Origin: Oscillospiraceae bacterium
GTDB taxonomy: Bacteria; Bacillota; Clostridia; Oscillospirales; Ruminococcaceae
Assembly: GCA_017460835.1 (NCBI GenBank)
Contig: JAFUAD010000047.1
Span: forward strand, 1-46,985
Length of the DNA stretch: 46,985 nucleotides
Reading direction: 5' to 3'
Positions within the stretch are counted from its first letter, which is position 1; each line of letters starts with the position of its first letter. The translations under genes and the position numbers were made by a program. The notes under the pieces are model-generated. The model was not told the origin of the DNA and did no database searches. It worked only from the letters and a program-made list of their open reading frames with translations. Below are positions 32,418-41,167 of the stretch, piece by piece.

Positions 32418-35312
32418 TTATGCCTTGAAGATAAAGCGGATGAAGTTGTAGAGATGTGCATGGATGCAGTTGTCGCCGTGATAGCCGCCGTTGACATAGT
32501 GCCAGACATGCGGGCAGGAGGCGCCGGCCGCATCGTTGTGATAGCCGGAGGGGATCGTGCCGACGGTCTGGTCATTGCTGCCGGCTGTCATGAAGATCAG
32601 CGAGGGCGCTTCTGCTTCGCTCGCCCACTTGAAGGTCGGGGTCGCGCCCGGTGCTGCGCAGATCGAGCCGACATAGCCGAACAGGTCTGCGTGCTTTGTG
32701 CCGATGTTCAGCGACTCTCTGCCGCCCATCGAGAAGCCGGTGATCGCGGTGTTTGCTCTGCCGGTCGCTACGCTGTATGTGCTCTCGATATGCGGCATCA
32801 GGCACTGGAACAGGTCAAACTCAAAATCGTCATACGCCTTGTTGTTCTCGTCGTTCATGCCGGTGCATTCATTGAGCCGCTGGCTGGTGAAGACATACGG
32901 GAACACCACGATCATTTCCTTTGCGTCGCCGGATGCGATCGCATTGCCGATGAGCTTCTGGGTATACATCGGGTTGTTGCCGTTGAGGATCATGCGGTCC
33001 TCTTTTTCGTAGTAGCCGTGCATGACATACAGAACCGGATATTTCTTGCCCGAATCGTAATTTGCCGGGAGGAGAATGTAATAGGGCTTTTCCTTGTTTG
33101 CAACAGTGGAATAGTAGGTCTTGCGCTGAAGCGTGCCGTAATTGACGCCGTTCTTTTCGACACGCTCGCTCTGCGGGTCATATTCGACGACCTGCGATTC
33201 GACGAGCGGGGTATAAACGGACATCGGGCGCATGGCGGTCTGGGTCTCCGGCGGCGCGATGTACTCCGGGAACGCGTCAGTCTGCGCGGTGAGATACTGC
33301 ACATACCATGCAAAGTCGTCGTGATCGACATTGCCGCTCTGATCGACGTCTGCTGCCTTTTGCTGCGCGGCACTTGCAAAGCCCTTGAGGACGCCGCGCT
33401 TTGCCATTGCAAGGTCGGTTGCGGTGATCTTATCGTCGCAGTCGAGGTCGCCGAGCTTATAGGTAATCGGGATCACACCCTGCGGGCCGTCGATCTCCGT
33501 GCCGGCGGGCGCGCCGATGACCTCATCGACGAGGAAGCTGCCGGTTGCGGATTCTGCCTCAATATAGAAGCTGATGTCGGTTGCGCCTGCCGGAATGGTG
33601 AATTCCGGATTGTAGAGCTGCACCCATCCGCCGTCCGAGGTAGCGGTGGCAATCTGCGGCCAGTATGTTTCGCCGCTGCTGTCCTTGTATTCCAGGGTCA
33701 GGTGGAAGGTTTCCGTGCCGGAGGCGGGCTTCACGATCGCGCTGAATGCGTAGGTTTCGCCTGCCTTGAGCTTGGAGGGCATGGTGTGGGTCGCGCCGTT
33801 CCATGAGGATTCACGGCCGGTGCAGGAGAGCGACTTGCTGCCCTCGTAGGCATCGTTTGCGGAAGCAACGGAGGCGCTGCCTCTGCCGGTAAAGCCCTCG
33901 GTGCCGTTCTCAAAGGTATAGTGGAACAGGTAGCCGTTGGGATCGGGCTGTGCCTCGCCCGTGCTGATGACGAAGGTCGTCACGGACTGTGCCGGGAGTG
34001 TTGCGCTGAAGCCCGTGTCGCTGTAGCTCGGTGCGGAGGTCGCACGGAAATTCTCATTGGAGGTGGTGTGATATGCTTCGATATCGAAAATCTTTTCGCC
34101 GCTGCTGATGCTGAAATCCTGTGTCTTTGCGCTCGGGGTCGGATTGATCGCAACGACTGTGATCTTGTCGTCCTGCTTATAGGCGGAAACCATCGTCTGG
34201 AGCGAGCTCCAGTTGCCGCTCTGCGAATTCATCGCAGTGTAGCTCTTGCCCTCCGGGAATTCGGTCGCAGCGATGCGGACCGCGCCCGGGCGTACCCACT
34301 TGGAGTACTGTGCCATCATCGCGCCGCGCTTTGTGACTGCGCCGTCGTCCTGGCCGATCAGGCTGTAGCTGCGGCGGATATACCACCACACATAAGCGCT
34401 CATGTTGCCGACCACGAGGCCGTTGTGGATGTTTTCCGCAACACAGAGTGCTTCCGGGAAATTATTTGCAGAATTTGCGCTCGAATTCGGGACATAAACC
34501 TCGGTCATCCAGATTTCCTTGTCGGAATTCTTGACCGTTGCGTAGTTCATGGAATCGCGCTGCGTGCCGTAGAAATGCGTACCGAACAGGTCGCAGTTTG
34601 CCTTCGCCGCCGCATTCTCCAGAATCTTCTTATAGTACATCTTGCCGTGTCCGGAGCCCTCATAGCCGTACTGGAAGCTCTCCGGGGACATCAGCTTTGC
34701 GTTGGTGCCGGCCTTGACCGCCTGCCCGTAATTTGCGATGAAGCTGGTTGTCCGGTCGGGAGACCAGTACGTCCACTCATTCGAGTAGTCCGGCTCATTC
34801 TGCACGGAAACCGAGTACAGATTGACGCCCTGTCCCTCGACATACTTGACAAAATTGTTCAGGTGCTGCGCATAGGACGCCTCCGCGCCGTTGTTCAGCA
34901 CATATTTTCCGCTTGTCGTGCCGCCGCCGCCGTTGGAACGCATCGAGGCCGGCGGGTTCCACGGTGTCGCAAAGACCGTCGCGCCGAGCGCCTGTGCGCC
35001 CTTTGCCGCGGGAATACATTTGCTCCACTGGTTGCTGTCATCATTGACAAAGATTCGCAGAATCGTCAGGCCGAGCTCATTTGCGCCGTTGCCGAATGCG
35101 GTCTGGAGATTGGCGCTTGTCAGATCGTAGCCCTGCCACTCCGGGTGGTTCATGCCGCCGAAGCCGCGGATGGTCTGATAGGTCGTGCCGGTGTCGATGA
35201 TACAGGTCCCTGCCGCAGATGCCGTCTCCGCAGCGGGAATCATCGGGACGCCGGTCAGGAGCAGCGCACCGGTGAGCACACCGCTGCACAGCTTTTTCAG
35301 AATTCGTTTCAT
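32418..35312 (-). CDS. Cellulosomal GH30 xylanase - CBM22 - dockerin - CE1 esterase
   Basis: The 964-residue secreted enzyme has a signal peptide (about 1-34). A GH30 catalytic domain follows (about 36-452), with acid/base Glu in SVQNEPDY (about 173) and nucleophile in IWMTEVYVPN (about 270). The flanking motifs (TIRGFGGMNHPEWQGYDL, FATPWNPPASMRSNG) are typical of GH30 glucuronoxylanases. Then come a CBM22-like domain (about 455-605), a dockerin (about 616-674, LGDLDCDDKITATDLAM and DVDQSGNVDHDDF), and a CE1 esterase (about 690-964). The esterase shows GFSMGG (Ser near 861), AGSNDQ and GGYHGD (His near 942). It would cut xylan and remove feruloyl or acetyl groups in one molecule. It is transcribed from a promoter at 35465-35493. 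Confidence 0.92.
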   Translation of the reverse strand: MKRILKKLCSGVLTGALLLTGVPMIPAAETASAAGTCIIDTGTTYQTIRGFGGMNHPEWQGYDLTSANLQTAFGNGANELGLTILRIFVNDDSNQWSKCIPAAKGAQALGATVFATPWNPPASMRSNGGGGTTSGKYVLNNGAEASYAQHLNNFVKYVEGQGVNLYSVSVQNEPDYSNEWTYWSPDRTTSFIANYGQAVKAGTNAKLMSPESFQYGYEGSGHGKMYYKKILENAAAKANCDLFGTHFYGTQRDSMNYATVKNSDKEIWMTEVYVPNSSANSANNFPEALCVAENIHNGLVVGNMSAYVWWYIRRSYSLIGQDDGAVTKRGAMMAQYSKWVRPGAVRIAATEFPEGKSYTAMNSQSGNWSSLQTMVSAYKQDDKITVVAINPTPSAKTQDFSISSGEKIFDIEAYHTTSNENFRATSAPSYSDTGFSATLPAQSVTTFVISTGEAQPDPNGYLFHYTFENGTEGFTGRGSASVASANDAYEGSKSLSCTGRESSWNGATHTMPSKLKAGETYAFSAIVKPASGTETFHLTLEYKDSSGETYWPQIATATSDGGWVQLYNPEFTIPAGATDISFYIEAESATGSFLVDEVIGAPAGTEIDGPQGVIPITYKLGDLDCDDKITATDLAMAKRGVLKGFASAAQQKAADVDQSGNVDHDDFAWYVQYLTAQTDAFPEYIAPPETQTAMRPMSVYTPLVESQVVEYDPQSERVEKNGVNYGTLQRKTYYSTVANKEKPYYILLPANYDSGKKYPVLYVMHGYYEKEDRMILNGNNPMYTQKLIGNAIASGDAKEMIVVFPYVFTSQRLNECTGMNDENNKAYDDFEFDLFQCLMPHIESTYSVATGRANTAITGFSMGGRESLNIGTKHADLFGYVGSICAAPGATPTFKWASEAEAPSLIFMTAGSNDQTVGTIPSGYHNDAAGASCPHVWHYVNGGYHGDNCIHAHLYNFIRFIFKA

Positions 35313-35464
35313 GAAGAGTCCCCCACAATCACAAATATTATAATAGTATCAGGTTTTCGGACTGATCCGGAAGCGGGCACCTGCTTCGCACGGAAGGGAA
35401 GCAGCCTCTTGACGGGCTGCGGCGTGCCGGAGAGGGGTGTTTCCGCTCGGATTCCCTATCGTAT

Positions 35465-35493
35465 AGTATAGCGGAATTTATACATAATTTCAA
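35465..35493 (-). promoter_or_regulatory. Promoter of the GH30-CE1 enzyme gene
   Basis: On the minus strand TTGAAA (35488-35493), 17-bp spacer and TATACT (35465-35470). The leader of about 147 nt can form stems such as GCAGCC/GGCTGC, GAAGC/GCTTC and CGGA/TCCG. A second AT-rich -10-like box (35337-35342) lies closer to the start codon but lacks a -35. Confidence 0.7.
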
Positions 35494-35668
35494 CACACAA
35501 AATGTAGGTTTACTGGAAAATGTGCAGAGATCGGAATTTCGCTGATTGAGCGAATGCGGGCGGGGATCGGTCCGCGGTGCCGGGGGACGGAATCCCGGAG
35601 AGGTAAAAATGCACAAAAACCGCGCCGGTATCCCCGCGATATTTCGGCGGGCGCGAGAGCGCAAATGC

Positions 35669-35697
35669 TTGCAATGATGCGAAAAATATGATATAAT
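35669..35697 (+). promoter_or_regulatory. Promoter of rpsB-tsf
   Basis: TTGCAA (35669-35674), 17-bp spacer and TATAAT (35692-35697). The GC-rich leader of about 130 nt could carry autoregulation by S2, but no known motif was recognised. Confidence 0.75.
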
Positions 35698-35832
35698 AGT
35701 AACGCACTTCGCACGGTTCGGTGCAGCCGCGCGGTTCCGGAGGCCGGAAATCCGGCGGAAGGTCGCGGCGACTCCTTGTACCGGCCGGAGGTCACAAACC
35801 AAATTTTTATTTTTATCAGGAGGATTTATCCC

Positions 35833-36579
35833 ATGGGCGTTGTATCTATGAAACAGCTCCTCGAAGCCGGCGTACACTTTGGCCATCAGACCAGACGCTG
35901 GAACCCGAAAATGGCTCCGTACATCTTCACGGAGCGCAACGGCATCTACATTATCGACCTTCAGAAGACGGTCCGCAAGCTGGAGGAGGCGTACAACTTC
36001 GTCCGCGACCTCTCCGCAGAGGGCAAGTCCGTGCTGTTCGTCGGCACGAAGAAGCAGGCTGCCGATTCCATCCGCGATGAGGCACAGCGCTCCGGCTCTT
36101 ACTTTGTCAATGCACGCTGGCTCGGCGGCATGATGACAAACTACAAGACCATCCAGCAGCGCATCAAGCGTCTGGAGCAGCTCCATGCAATGGAAGCAGA
36201 CGGCACCTTCGCCCTGCTCCCGAAGAAGGAGGTCGCAAAGCTCTCCCTCGAGATCGAAAAGCTCGAGAAGTTCCTCGGCGGCATCAAGGGCATGAAGGAG
36301 CTGCCGGGTGCGCTCTTCATCGTTGACCCGCGCAAGGAAAAGATCGCGGTTGCCGAGGCAAAGAAGCTCTGCATCCCGATCGTTGCGATCGTCGATACCA
36401 ACTGCGATCCGGACGATGTGGACTATGTCATTCCGGGCAACGACGATGCAATCCGTGCGGTCAAGCTGATCGCCGGCACCATCGCAAATGCTGTCATCGA
36501 GGGCAGACAGGGTGCGGATGCACAGGCTGCCGAGGAGGCTTCCGCTGCTGAGGAAGCAGCAGAGGCTGCGGCCGAATAA
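35833..36579 (+). CDS. rpsB: Ribosomal protein S2
   Basis: The 248-residue protein has the S2 signature from the start: [41 protein letters not shown], then [12 protein letters not shown] (about 98) and [19 protein letters not shown] (about 160). The C-terminus is a low-complexity Ala/Glu tail (about 228-248), common in S2 of this group. S2 is a component of the 30S subunit. The start MGVVSM at 35833 is set by the AGGAGG site ten bases upstream; an earlier frame from 35776 has no support. It is followed by tsf after 21 bp, the standard gene order. Confidence 0.97.
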   Translation: MGVVSMKQLLEAGVHFGHQTRRWNPKMAPYIFTERNGIYIIDLQKTVRKLEEAYNFVRDLSAEGKSVLFVGTKKQAADSIRDEAQRSGSYFVNARWLGGMMTNYKTIQQRIKRLEQLHAMEADGTFALLPKKEVAKLSLEIEKLEKFLGGIKGMKELPGALFIVDPRKEKIAVAEAKKLCIPIVAIVDTNCDPDDVDYVIPGNDDAIRAVKLIAGTIANAVIEGRQGADAQAAEEASAAEEAAEAAAE

Positions 36580-36600
36580 GATACGGGGAGGATACTGAAA

Positions 36601-37524
36601 ATGGCAAACTTTACCGCAAAAGACGTCAATGATCTCCGCAAGTCCACCGGCGTCGGCCTGATGGACTGCAAGAAGGCTCTGACTGAGGCAGACGGCGATG
36701 TCGAGAAGGCAATCGTCATCCTCCGCGAAAAGGGTCTTGCAAACCAGGCTAAGAAGGCTGACAGAATCGCCGCTGAGGGTGCTGTCATCGCCGTGACCAA
36801 TGCGGATCATACCGCGGGCGCAATCGTCGAGGTCAACTCCGAGACCGATTTCGTCGCACAGAACGAGGAGTTCGTCGGCTTCTGCGAGGGTCTCGCACAG
36901 ACCGTTCTCGAAGCAAACCCGGCAGACCTCGATGCACTGAACAAGACCAAGTTCTCCGGCAAGGATGTGACCGTTGAGGAGGCGCTCCAGGAAATCTTCC
37001 TGAAGTTCCGCGAGAACCTCAAGATCCGCCGCTTTGCCCGCCTCGAGGGCACTGTGAAGGAGTATGTCCACTTCAATAAGAAAGAGGGCGTTCTCGTCGC
37101 TGCAACCTCCGGTGCAGGCGCAGCCGCTGAGGTGCTCGAATGCCTGAATGACGTCGCACTTCAGGCGGATGCAATGAAGGCAACCTACCTCTCGAAGGAT
37201 GAGGTTCCGGCAGATGTCATCGAGCAGGAGAAGTCGATCGTCATGGCACAGATGGCCGACGATCCCAAGATGGCAAGCAAGCCCGAGGCTGTCCGCGCAA
37301 AGATCGCAGAGGGCAAGCTCGGCGTGTACTATAAGGATAACTGCCTGCTCGCTCAGGAATTTGTCAAGGGCGAGGGCGAGACCGTTGAGCAGTATGTCGC
37401 CGCCAGCGCAAAGAAGGCCGGCACAACCATCCAGATCAATCAGTTCGTCCGCTTCGTCTGCGGCGAGGGCATTGAGAAGCGTGTGGACGATTTCGCAGGC
37501 GAGATCGCAAGCATGCTGAAATAA
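36601..37524 (+). CDS. tsf: Translation elongation factor Ts
   Basis: The 307-residue protein begins with the N-terminal UBA-like domain (TAKDVNDLRKSTGVGLMDCKKALTEADGDVEKAIVILREKG). Its core has VNSETDFVAQNEEF (about 80), the TDFV motif that contacts EF-Tu. The rest forms the two-subdomain core (about 60-305), ending QFVRFVCGEGIEKRVDDFAGEIASML. EF-Ts recycles EF-Tu by promoting GDP release. GGGGAGG lies upstream of the start. The gene is followed by a terminator at 37543-37575. Confidence 0.97.
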   Translation: MANFTAKDVNDLRKSTGVGLMDCKKALTEADGDVEKAIVILREKGLANQAKKADRIAAEGAVIAVTNADHTAGAIVEVNSETDFVAQNEEFVGFCEGLAQTVLEANPADLDALNKTKFSGKDVTVEEALQEIFLKFRENLKIRRFARLEGTVKEYVHFNKKEGVLVAATSGAGAAAEVLECLNDVALQADAMKATYLSKDEVPADVIEQEKSIVMAQMADDPKMASKPEAVRAKIAEGKLGVYYKDNCLLAQEFVKGEGETVEQYVAASAKKAGTTIQINQFVRFVCGEGIEKRVDDFAGEIASMLK

Positions 37525-37834
37525 TTGTCATATTGTCACATGCAGCGCCTGCCGGTTTTTCGCCGGCGGGCGCTGAATTCCCTGATTTTTGGTACTAAAT
37601 TGCAGTTTTTCTCAAAATACCGGTCAATAAAATTCTAACTGATTCTGATGAATATTCGATATGTCATAAAGAGGAGACAAAAAGTCATTGCTTTTTTCTT
37701 CAGATTCAGTTAAGATATAAGTGGTATCATAAGGGTACAGAGGAAGAAGGGGACCTCTGTGCACCGTTGATGCGTCCGGTGTATGCCGGATCGTGTTATG
37801 ATAATCCATACACAAATATTGGAGGAGTATGAAC
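37525..37834. other. Region between tsf and the adaptor gene
   Basis: The 310 bp hold the tsf terminator (37543-37575), a candidate promoter (TTGCTT at 37688-37693, 17 bp, TAAGAT at 37711-37716) and a leader of about 110 nt with a CAGAGG/CCTCTG hairpin. No gene is seen. Confidence 0.6.
37543..37575 (+). terminator. Hairpin terminator after tsf
   Basis: CAGCGCC (37543-37549) pairs with GGCGCTG (37569-37575), and the inner GCCGG pairs with CCGGC. The T-rich stretch after it is weak (ATTTTTGG some distance on). Confidence 0.6.
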
Positions 37835-38647
37835 ATGAAAAAAATCAAGATTGTTTCGGGTCTGATGGCTCTGGCAATGTCTGTTTCCGTAATGGGCATC
37901 ACCGCAAGCGCTGCTGATCCGGTTAAGGTTACCGTCGGCAAGGAGACTGTCCAGCCGGGCGAGAGCTTTTCTGTTGATGTGGATCTTTCTTCTGTTGCGT
38001 CTTCCGGTCTGACTTCGATCGACTTCGCAATCTCTTATGATGCTTCCGTCATCTCGATTTCCGATGTCACCCTGGGTGCTGCCGGCAATACCGGTGCAAG
38101 CTCTCAGGAGGGCGAGTACGGCGATACCGTGTTCGGCTGGAAGGACACCGGCTCTCAGATCGTCGTGGTCTGGTCCACCGGTCTGGAGGATTCCAACTAC
38201 TGGGTCAAGAACGGCACGTTCGTGACCATCACCGGTAAGGCAAATGCCAGCGCAAAGGCCGGCGATGCTTCCGCTCTGACTGTTGTTGCAGTTGACCGTG
38301 CGGCATATCCGGGCGGCGCTGCAAACAGCGATATCGTGTTCTCTGCTGTTGCGGCTGACAACACCGTGACCAACTACGGCGCAACCGGCGTTGCAGGCGA
38401 GGTCAAGATCGCCGGCGGCACGACCACCGAGGCTGACTGGGGCGATGCAGACTGCAACGGTTCCGTTGACGTTCTGGACGCTGTTATGCTCGCGCGTGTC
38501 TCTTCTGAGGACACCGGCACCGGTATCACTGCTCAGGGCAAGCTCAATGCTGATGTGACCCATGACGATTCGATCAAGGCTGATGACCTTGCAAAGCTGC
38601 TGAAGTATTTGGCTGGCAAGCTCACCAAGGATGATCTTGCAAAATAA
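37835..38647 (+). CDS. Small cohesin-dockerin adaptor scaffoldin (ScaC-like)
   Basis: The 270-residue secreted protein has a signal peptide (about 1-26, ending ASAA). A cohesin-like domain follows (about 28-170: VKVTVGKETVQPGESFSVDVDLSSV, then TSIDFAISYDASVISISDV and FVTITGKANASAKAGDASAL). It ends in a dockerin (about 195-265, calcium loops DADCNGSVDVLDA and DVTHDDSIKADDL). A single cohesin plus dockerin is the layout of ruminococcal ScaC adaptors, which bind one class of enzyme and dock onto the main scaffold. I chose ATG 37835 because GGAGG lies nine bases upstream; ATG 37829 is too close. No scaffold gene is adjacent. Confidence 0.85.
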   Translation: MKKIKIVSGLMALAMSVSVMGITASAADPVKVTVGKETVQPGESFSVDVDLSSVASSGLTSIDFAISYDASVISISDVTLGAAGNTGASSQEGEYGDTVFGWKDTGSQIVVVWSTGLEDSNYWVKNGTFVTITGKANASAKAGDASALTVVAVDRAAYPGGAANSDIVFSAVAADNTVTNYGATGVAGEVKIAGGTTTEADWGDADCNGSVDVLDAVMLARVSSEDTGTGITAQGKLNADVTHDDSIKADDLAKLLKYLAGKLTKDDLAK

Positions 38648-38658
38648 TAACAGATCAA

Positions 38659-38690
38659 AAGTCCCTGCTCTGAGGAGCGGGGACTTTTTT
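38659..38690 (+). terminator. Terminator of the adaptor gene
   Basis: AAGTCCCTGCTC (38659-38670) pairs with GAGCGGGGACTT (38675-38686), followed by a T-run to 38690. Confidence 0.85.
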
Positions 38691-38700
38691 ATGCATGCGG

Positions 38701-38732
38701 AAACGCCCCGACTGCGAAAGTCAGGGCGTTTT
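38701..38732. terminator. Hairpin between convergent genes
   Basis: AAACGCCC pairs with GGGCGTTT, with the inner GACT/AGTC extending the stem. It lies between the adaptor gene and the C39-like gene on the opposite strand and likely ends the latter. Confidence 0.65.
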
Positions 38733-38734
38733 CA

Positions 38735-39640
38735 TTATGCAGCAGCGTTGAGATCCTCCGGTTCCTCGACGGGCAGTGCTTCATCAGCTTCCAGATCCTT
38801 TTGTATGCAGATTGCAGCCGCTTGCAGTACCTCCGGCTCGCTGCGGATGCCGATTGCCATGCTGTACATTGCGGCATAGGCCTTCTCGACCGATTCCTTG
38901 CTGTACGCGGTAATCTCCTCCTCCTGCAAGGAGTCGCTGAAATAATAATACTCGTCGTCGTAGCCGATCAGCAGCAGCGCATGCTCCGGGCAGGTGAACG
39001 TGTATTTGTCGCCGTTCGGCAGAATCCAGCTATTGCCGTCAAAGGTCTCCGCCATTTGCATGGTCGCCCAGATGATCAACGGCTGCCCCTTGTCGATATA
39101 GGTGCGGCACAGCTCCTCGAGCGGCACCTTGTCGAGCTGGATCGCAAGCCCGTCCGTCACGGAATTGAGCGCCGCGGCAATGACCGTATTGTAGCAGCCG
39201 TAGGCATCCGCCGCCATCGGGTCGCCGAGAAAATACTCCCACGGGCTCTCGCCGTGAAGCTGATTGTCAGAGGCCTGCCACTGCGGATAATCCGTGACCG
39301 GCAGGTAGAGGTCGATGAATTCCTCCGGCGAAATTTCGATGCCGTAATATTGCAGCAGTTCCACCGCCGAGAGCGTCTCACAGGCCGTCAGGTAGCTGTC
39401 GATCTGCGAAATATGCGGAACCCCGTGAATCAGCTTGCCGCCGCTGCGGGTATCGGCCGTCCGGCTCAGATAGGGGTCGGCGGTCGTCGTGGTCTCCTGC
39501 GGGGGCGCTTCGGTTGTGAGCTCGGTGAGCATCCCGGAAAAGTCAGCGGGATCCGGCTCGGAGAGCGGCTTGCCGCAGCCGCAGAAGCCCGCGCCGCAGC
39601 AGATCGCCAGAACCGCGCACATCACCTGTTTTGTGTTCAT
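38735..39640 (-). CDS. C39-like papain-fold lipoprotein
   Basis: The 301-residue protein has a signal peptide ending in a lipobox-like sequence (CCGAGFCGC, start at 39640) and a Thr/Pro-rich linker with TTTT. The peptidase_C39_2-like domain contains VPHISQIDSYLTACETLSAVELLQYYGI (Cys near 82), QPLIIWATMQM, and CPEHALLLIGYDDEYYYFSDSL (His near 213, Asp near 220). Members are surface cysteine proteases or inactive binding domains; the Cys-His-Asp set is present here. It would sit on the outer membrane face. The start is set by AAAGGAGG upstream. It is a single-gene unit. Confidence 0.8.
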   Translation of the reverse strand: MNTKQVMCAVLAICCGAGFCGCGKPLSEPDPADFSGMLTELTTEAPPQETTTTADPYLSRTADTRSGGKLIHGVPHISQIDSYLTACETLSAVELLQYYGIEISPEEFIDLYLPVTDYPQWQASDNQLHGESPWEYFLGDPMAADAYGCYNTVIAAALNSVTDGLAIQLDKVPLEELCRTYIDKGQPLIIWATMQMAETFDGNSWILPNGDKYTFTCPEHALLLIGYDDEYYYFSDSLQEEEITAYSKESVEKAYAAMYSMAIGIRSEPEVLQAAAICIQKDLEADEALPVEEPEDLNAAA

Positions 39641-39832
39641 GATCGTGCCTCCTTTTTCTGTATCTGACATCATTATACACGATTTTCATATGGATGTCAA
39701 ATGAAATTTGCAAAAGATTTTATGATGTTTTTCTGAATTTCTGATGCGGAATTCTGCGATCCCGATGCACCGATCCGGCCGATTTGCATAAAATAAACAA
39801 AACGGCAGATGCCGGAAAATCGGAGGTTTCGG

Positions 39833-40891
39833 ATGCAGAGAACATATTTTTTGGGCGGATCGTCCGCGTCGGGCTTTGAGACTGCCTTCTGGCAGGAGCA
39901 TGCGCAGGATTACGGGTTTTATCTGAAGGGCGGCCCCGGAACGGGCAAATCGACGCTGATGAAGAAGATTGCGGCGGCGTTCGGCGAGGAATCGGTCTCG
40001 GTGTACCATTGCGCATCGGACCCGCATTCGCTGGATGCGGTCGTGCTGGAGGAGCGCGGCATCTTCATCGCGGATGCGACCGCCCCGCACGAGAGCAGCA
40101 CGCCGCTGCCCTTTGTTTCGGGCGAGACGGTCGATCTTGCGGAGGGGCTCCATGCGGATAAGCTGCGGCAGTCCGCGGGGGAGATTTCTGCGCTCTACCG
40201 CGACAATCAGGCGGCGCATGCGCAGGCGAAAAAGGGCTACGGCGGTATCACGGCGATGCAGGACACCGTTGCGGGAATCGGGAAAAACGCGCTGATCGTC
40301 GAAAAGCTGACCGGCTATGCGGGGCGCCTCGCGAAGCGGCTCCTCCCGCACAAATCGGGCACAGAGCGCCGCCCGACTGAGCGGCAGTGCTGCGCCGTGA
40401 CACCGCAGGGCAGGCTCACGCTGCTGCCGGAGGAATTTGATCTGATTCTGCTGCGAGACGACGCCCTTGCCGCCTCACAAATGCTGCTGACGCTGCTGGG
40501 CGGGCATGCGATGCGCTGCGGCGAGCCCTGCGAGATCACGCGCTCGCTGACACAGACTGCGCGGCCGGTGACGCATCTGCTTCTGCCGGCGCAGCGGATC
40601 GCGGTCGTCTCGGAGCCGGCAATCGCGCCGGGCAGCACGAAAAAACCGGTCACGACCATCAACATGCAGCGGTTCTATCGCCCGGAGCTTCTCAGGCAGC
40701 AGCGCGAGCTGCTTCGCTTCTGCACGAAAACTGCCGTGTCGGTCGAGGCGCGGACGGTCGAGATCCTCGCCGATGCGCTGCGCATCCATGACGAGCTGGA
40801 GACGTATTACATCCGCGCACTGAGCAGGCCGTTCCTCGACAAAAAGGCCGCGGAAACCGTCAAGCGGATCCTCGCATACGCAAAATCATGA
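39833..40891 (+). CDS. Predicted P-loop ATPase
   Basis: The 352-residue protein carries Walker A YLKGGPGTGKSTLMKK near residue 28-42 and a candidate Walker B DLILLRDDAL near 205. A further basic stretch follows (PGSTKKPVTTINMQRFYRPE). No membrane segment is seen. It resembles the uncharacterised PRK06851-like ATPase family found in spore-forming Firmicutes; a biochemical role is not known to me. The start MQRTYFLGG at 39833 has CGGAGG upstream and is preferred over 39809. A terminator follows at 40898-40927. Confidence 0.75.
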   Translation: MQRTYFLGGSSASGFETAFWQEHAQDYGFYLKGGPGTGKSTLMKKIAAAFGEESVSVYHCASDPHSLDAVVLEERGIFIADATAPHESSTPLPFVSGETVDLAEGLHADKLRQSAGEISALYRDNQAAHAQAKKGYGGITAMQDTVAGIGKNALIVEKLTGYAGRLAKRLLPHKSGTERRPTERQCCAVTPQGRLTLLPEEFDLILLRDDALAASQMLLTLLGGHAMRCGEPCEITRSLTQTARPVTHLLLPAQRIAVVSEPAIAPGSTKKPVTTINMQRFYRPELLRQQRELLRFCTKTAVSVEARTVEILADALRIHDELETYYIRALSRPFLDKKAAETVKRILAYAKS

Positions 40892-40897
40892 ACGGGG

Positions 40898-40927
40898 AAG
40901 CACCTGTCCGGCGGGCGGGTGCTTTTT
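40898..40927 (+). terminator. Terminator after the ATPase gene
   Basis: AAGCACC (40898-40904) pairs with GGTGCTT (40918-40924), followed by TTTT. Confidence 0.75.
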
Positions 40928-41036
40928 GCTTTTCTTGCTGCAAGATACAACAAATTATACACTGAGATGTGAACGATCACCAAATACGGACTACGGAAAT
41001 TGTCGAAAATTCGCATATTTAATATACACAAAACAC

Positions 41037-41066
41037 TTGACGCCGACAGTCATATTATGGTATAAT
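41037..41066 (+). promoter_or_regulatory. Promoter of the aquaporin gene
   Basis: TTGACG (41037-41042), 18-bp spacer and TATAAT (41061-41066), with a leader of about 95 nt. Confidence 0.75.
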
Positions 41067-41167
41067 ATAATCACATTATGCGGAATTCCCGCATCCGCGC
41101 TGCGAGCGGACAGGCCTTGCAGCCGCGGCAGATTGCCTGTCAAAACAAGAGAAAAGGAATGGGATTT

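Larger units (their letters stand above)
35313..35832. other. Divergent intergenic region with two long leaders
   Basis: It contains the minus-strand promoter of the GH30 gene with a leader of about 147 nt rich in small hairpins, about 170 bp without visible signals (35495-35665), and the plus-strand rpsB promoter with a GC-rich leader of about 130 nt. Confidence 0.65.

Noticed and set aside
35338-37071. A 577-codon minus-strand frame over rpsB and tsf
   Set aside because: Both plus-strand genes are unmistakable ribosomal and elongation factor genes with proper ribosome sites.
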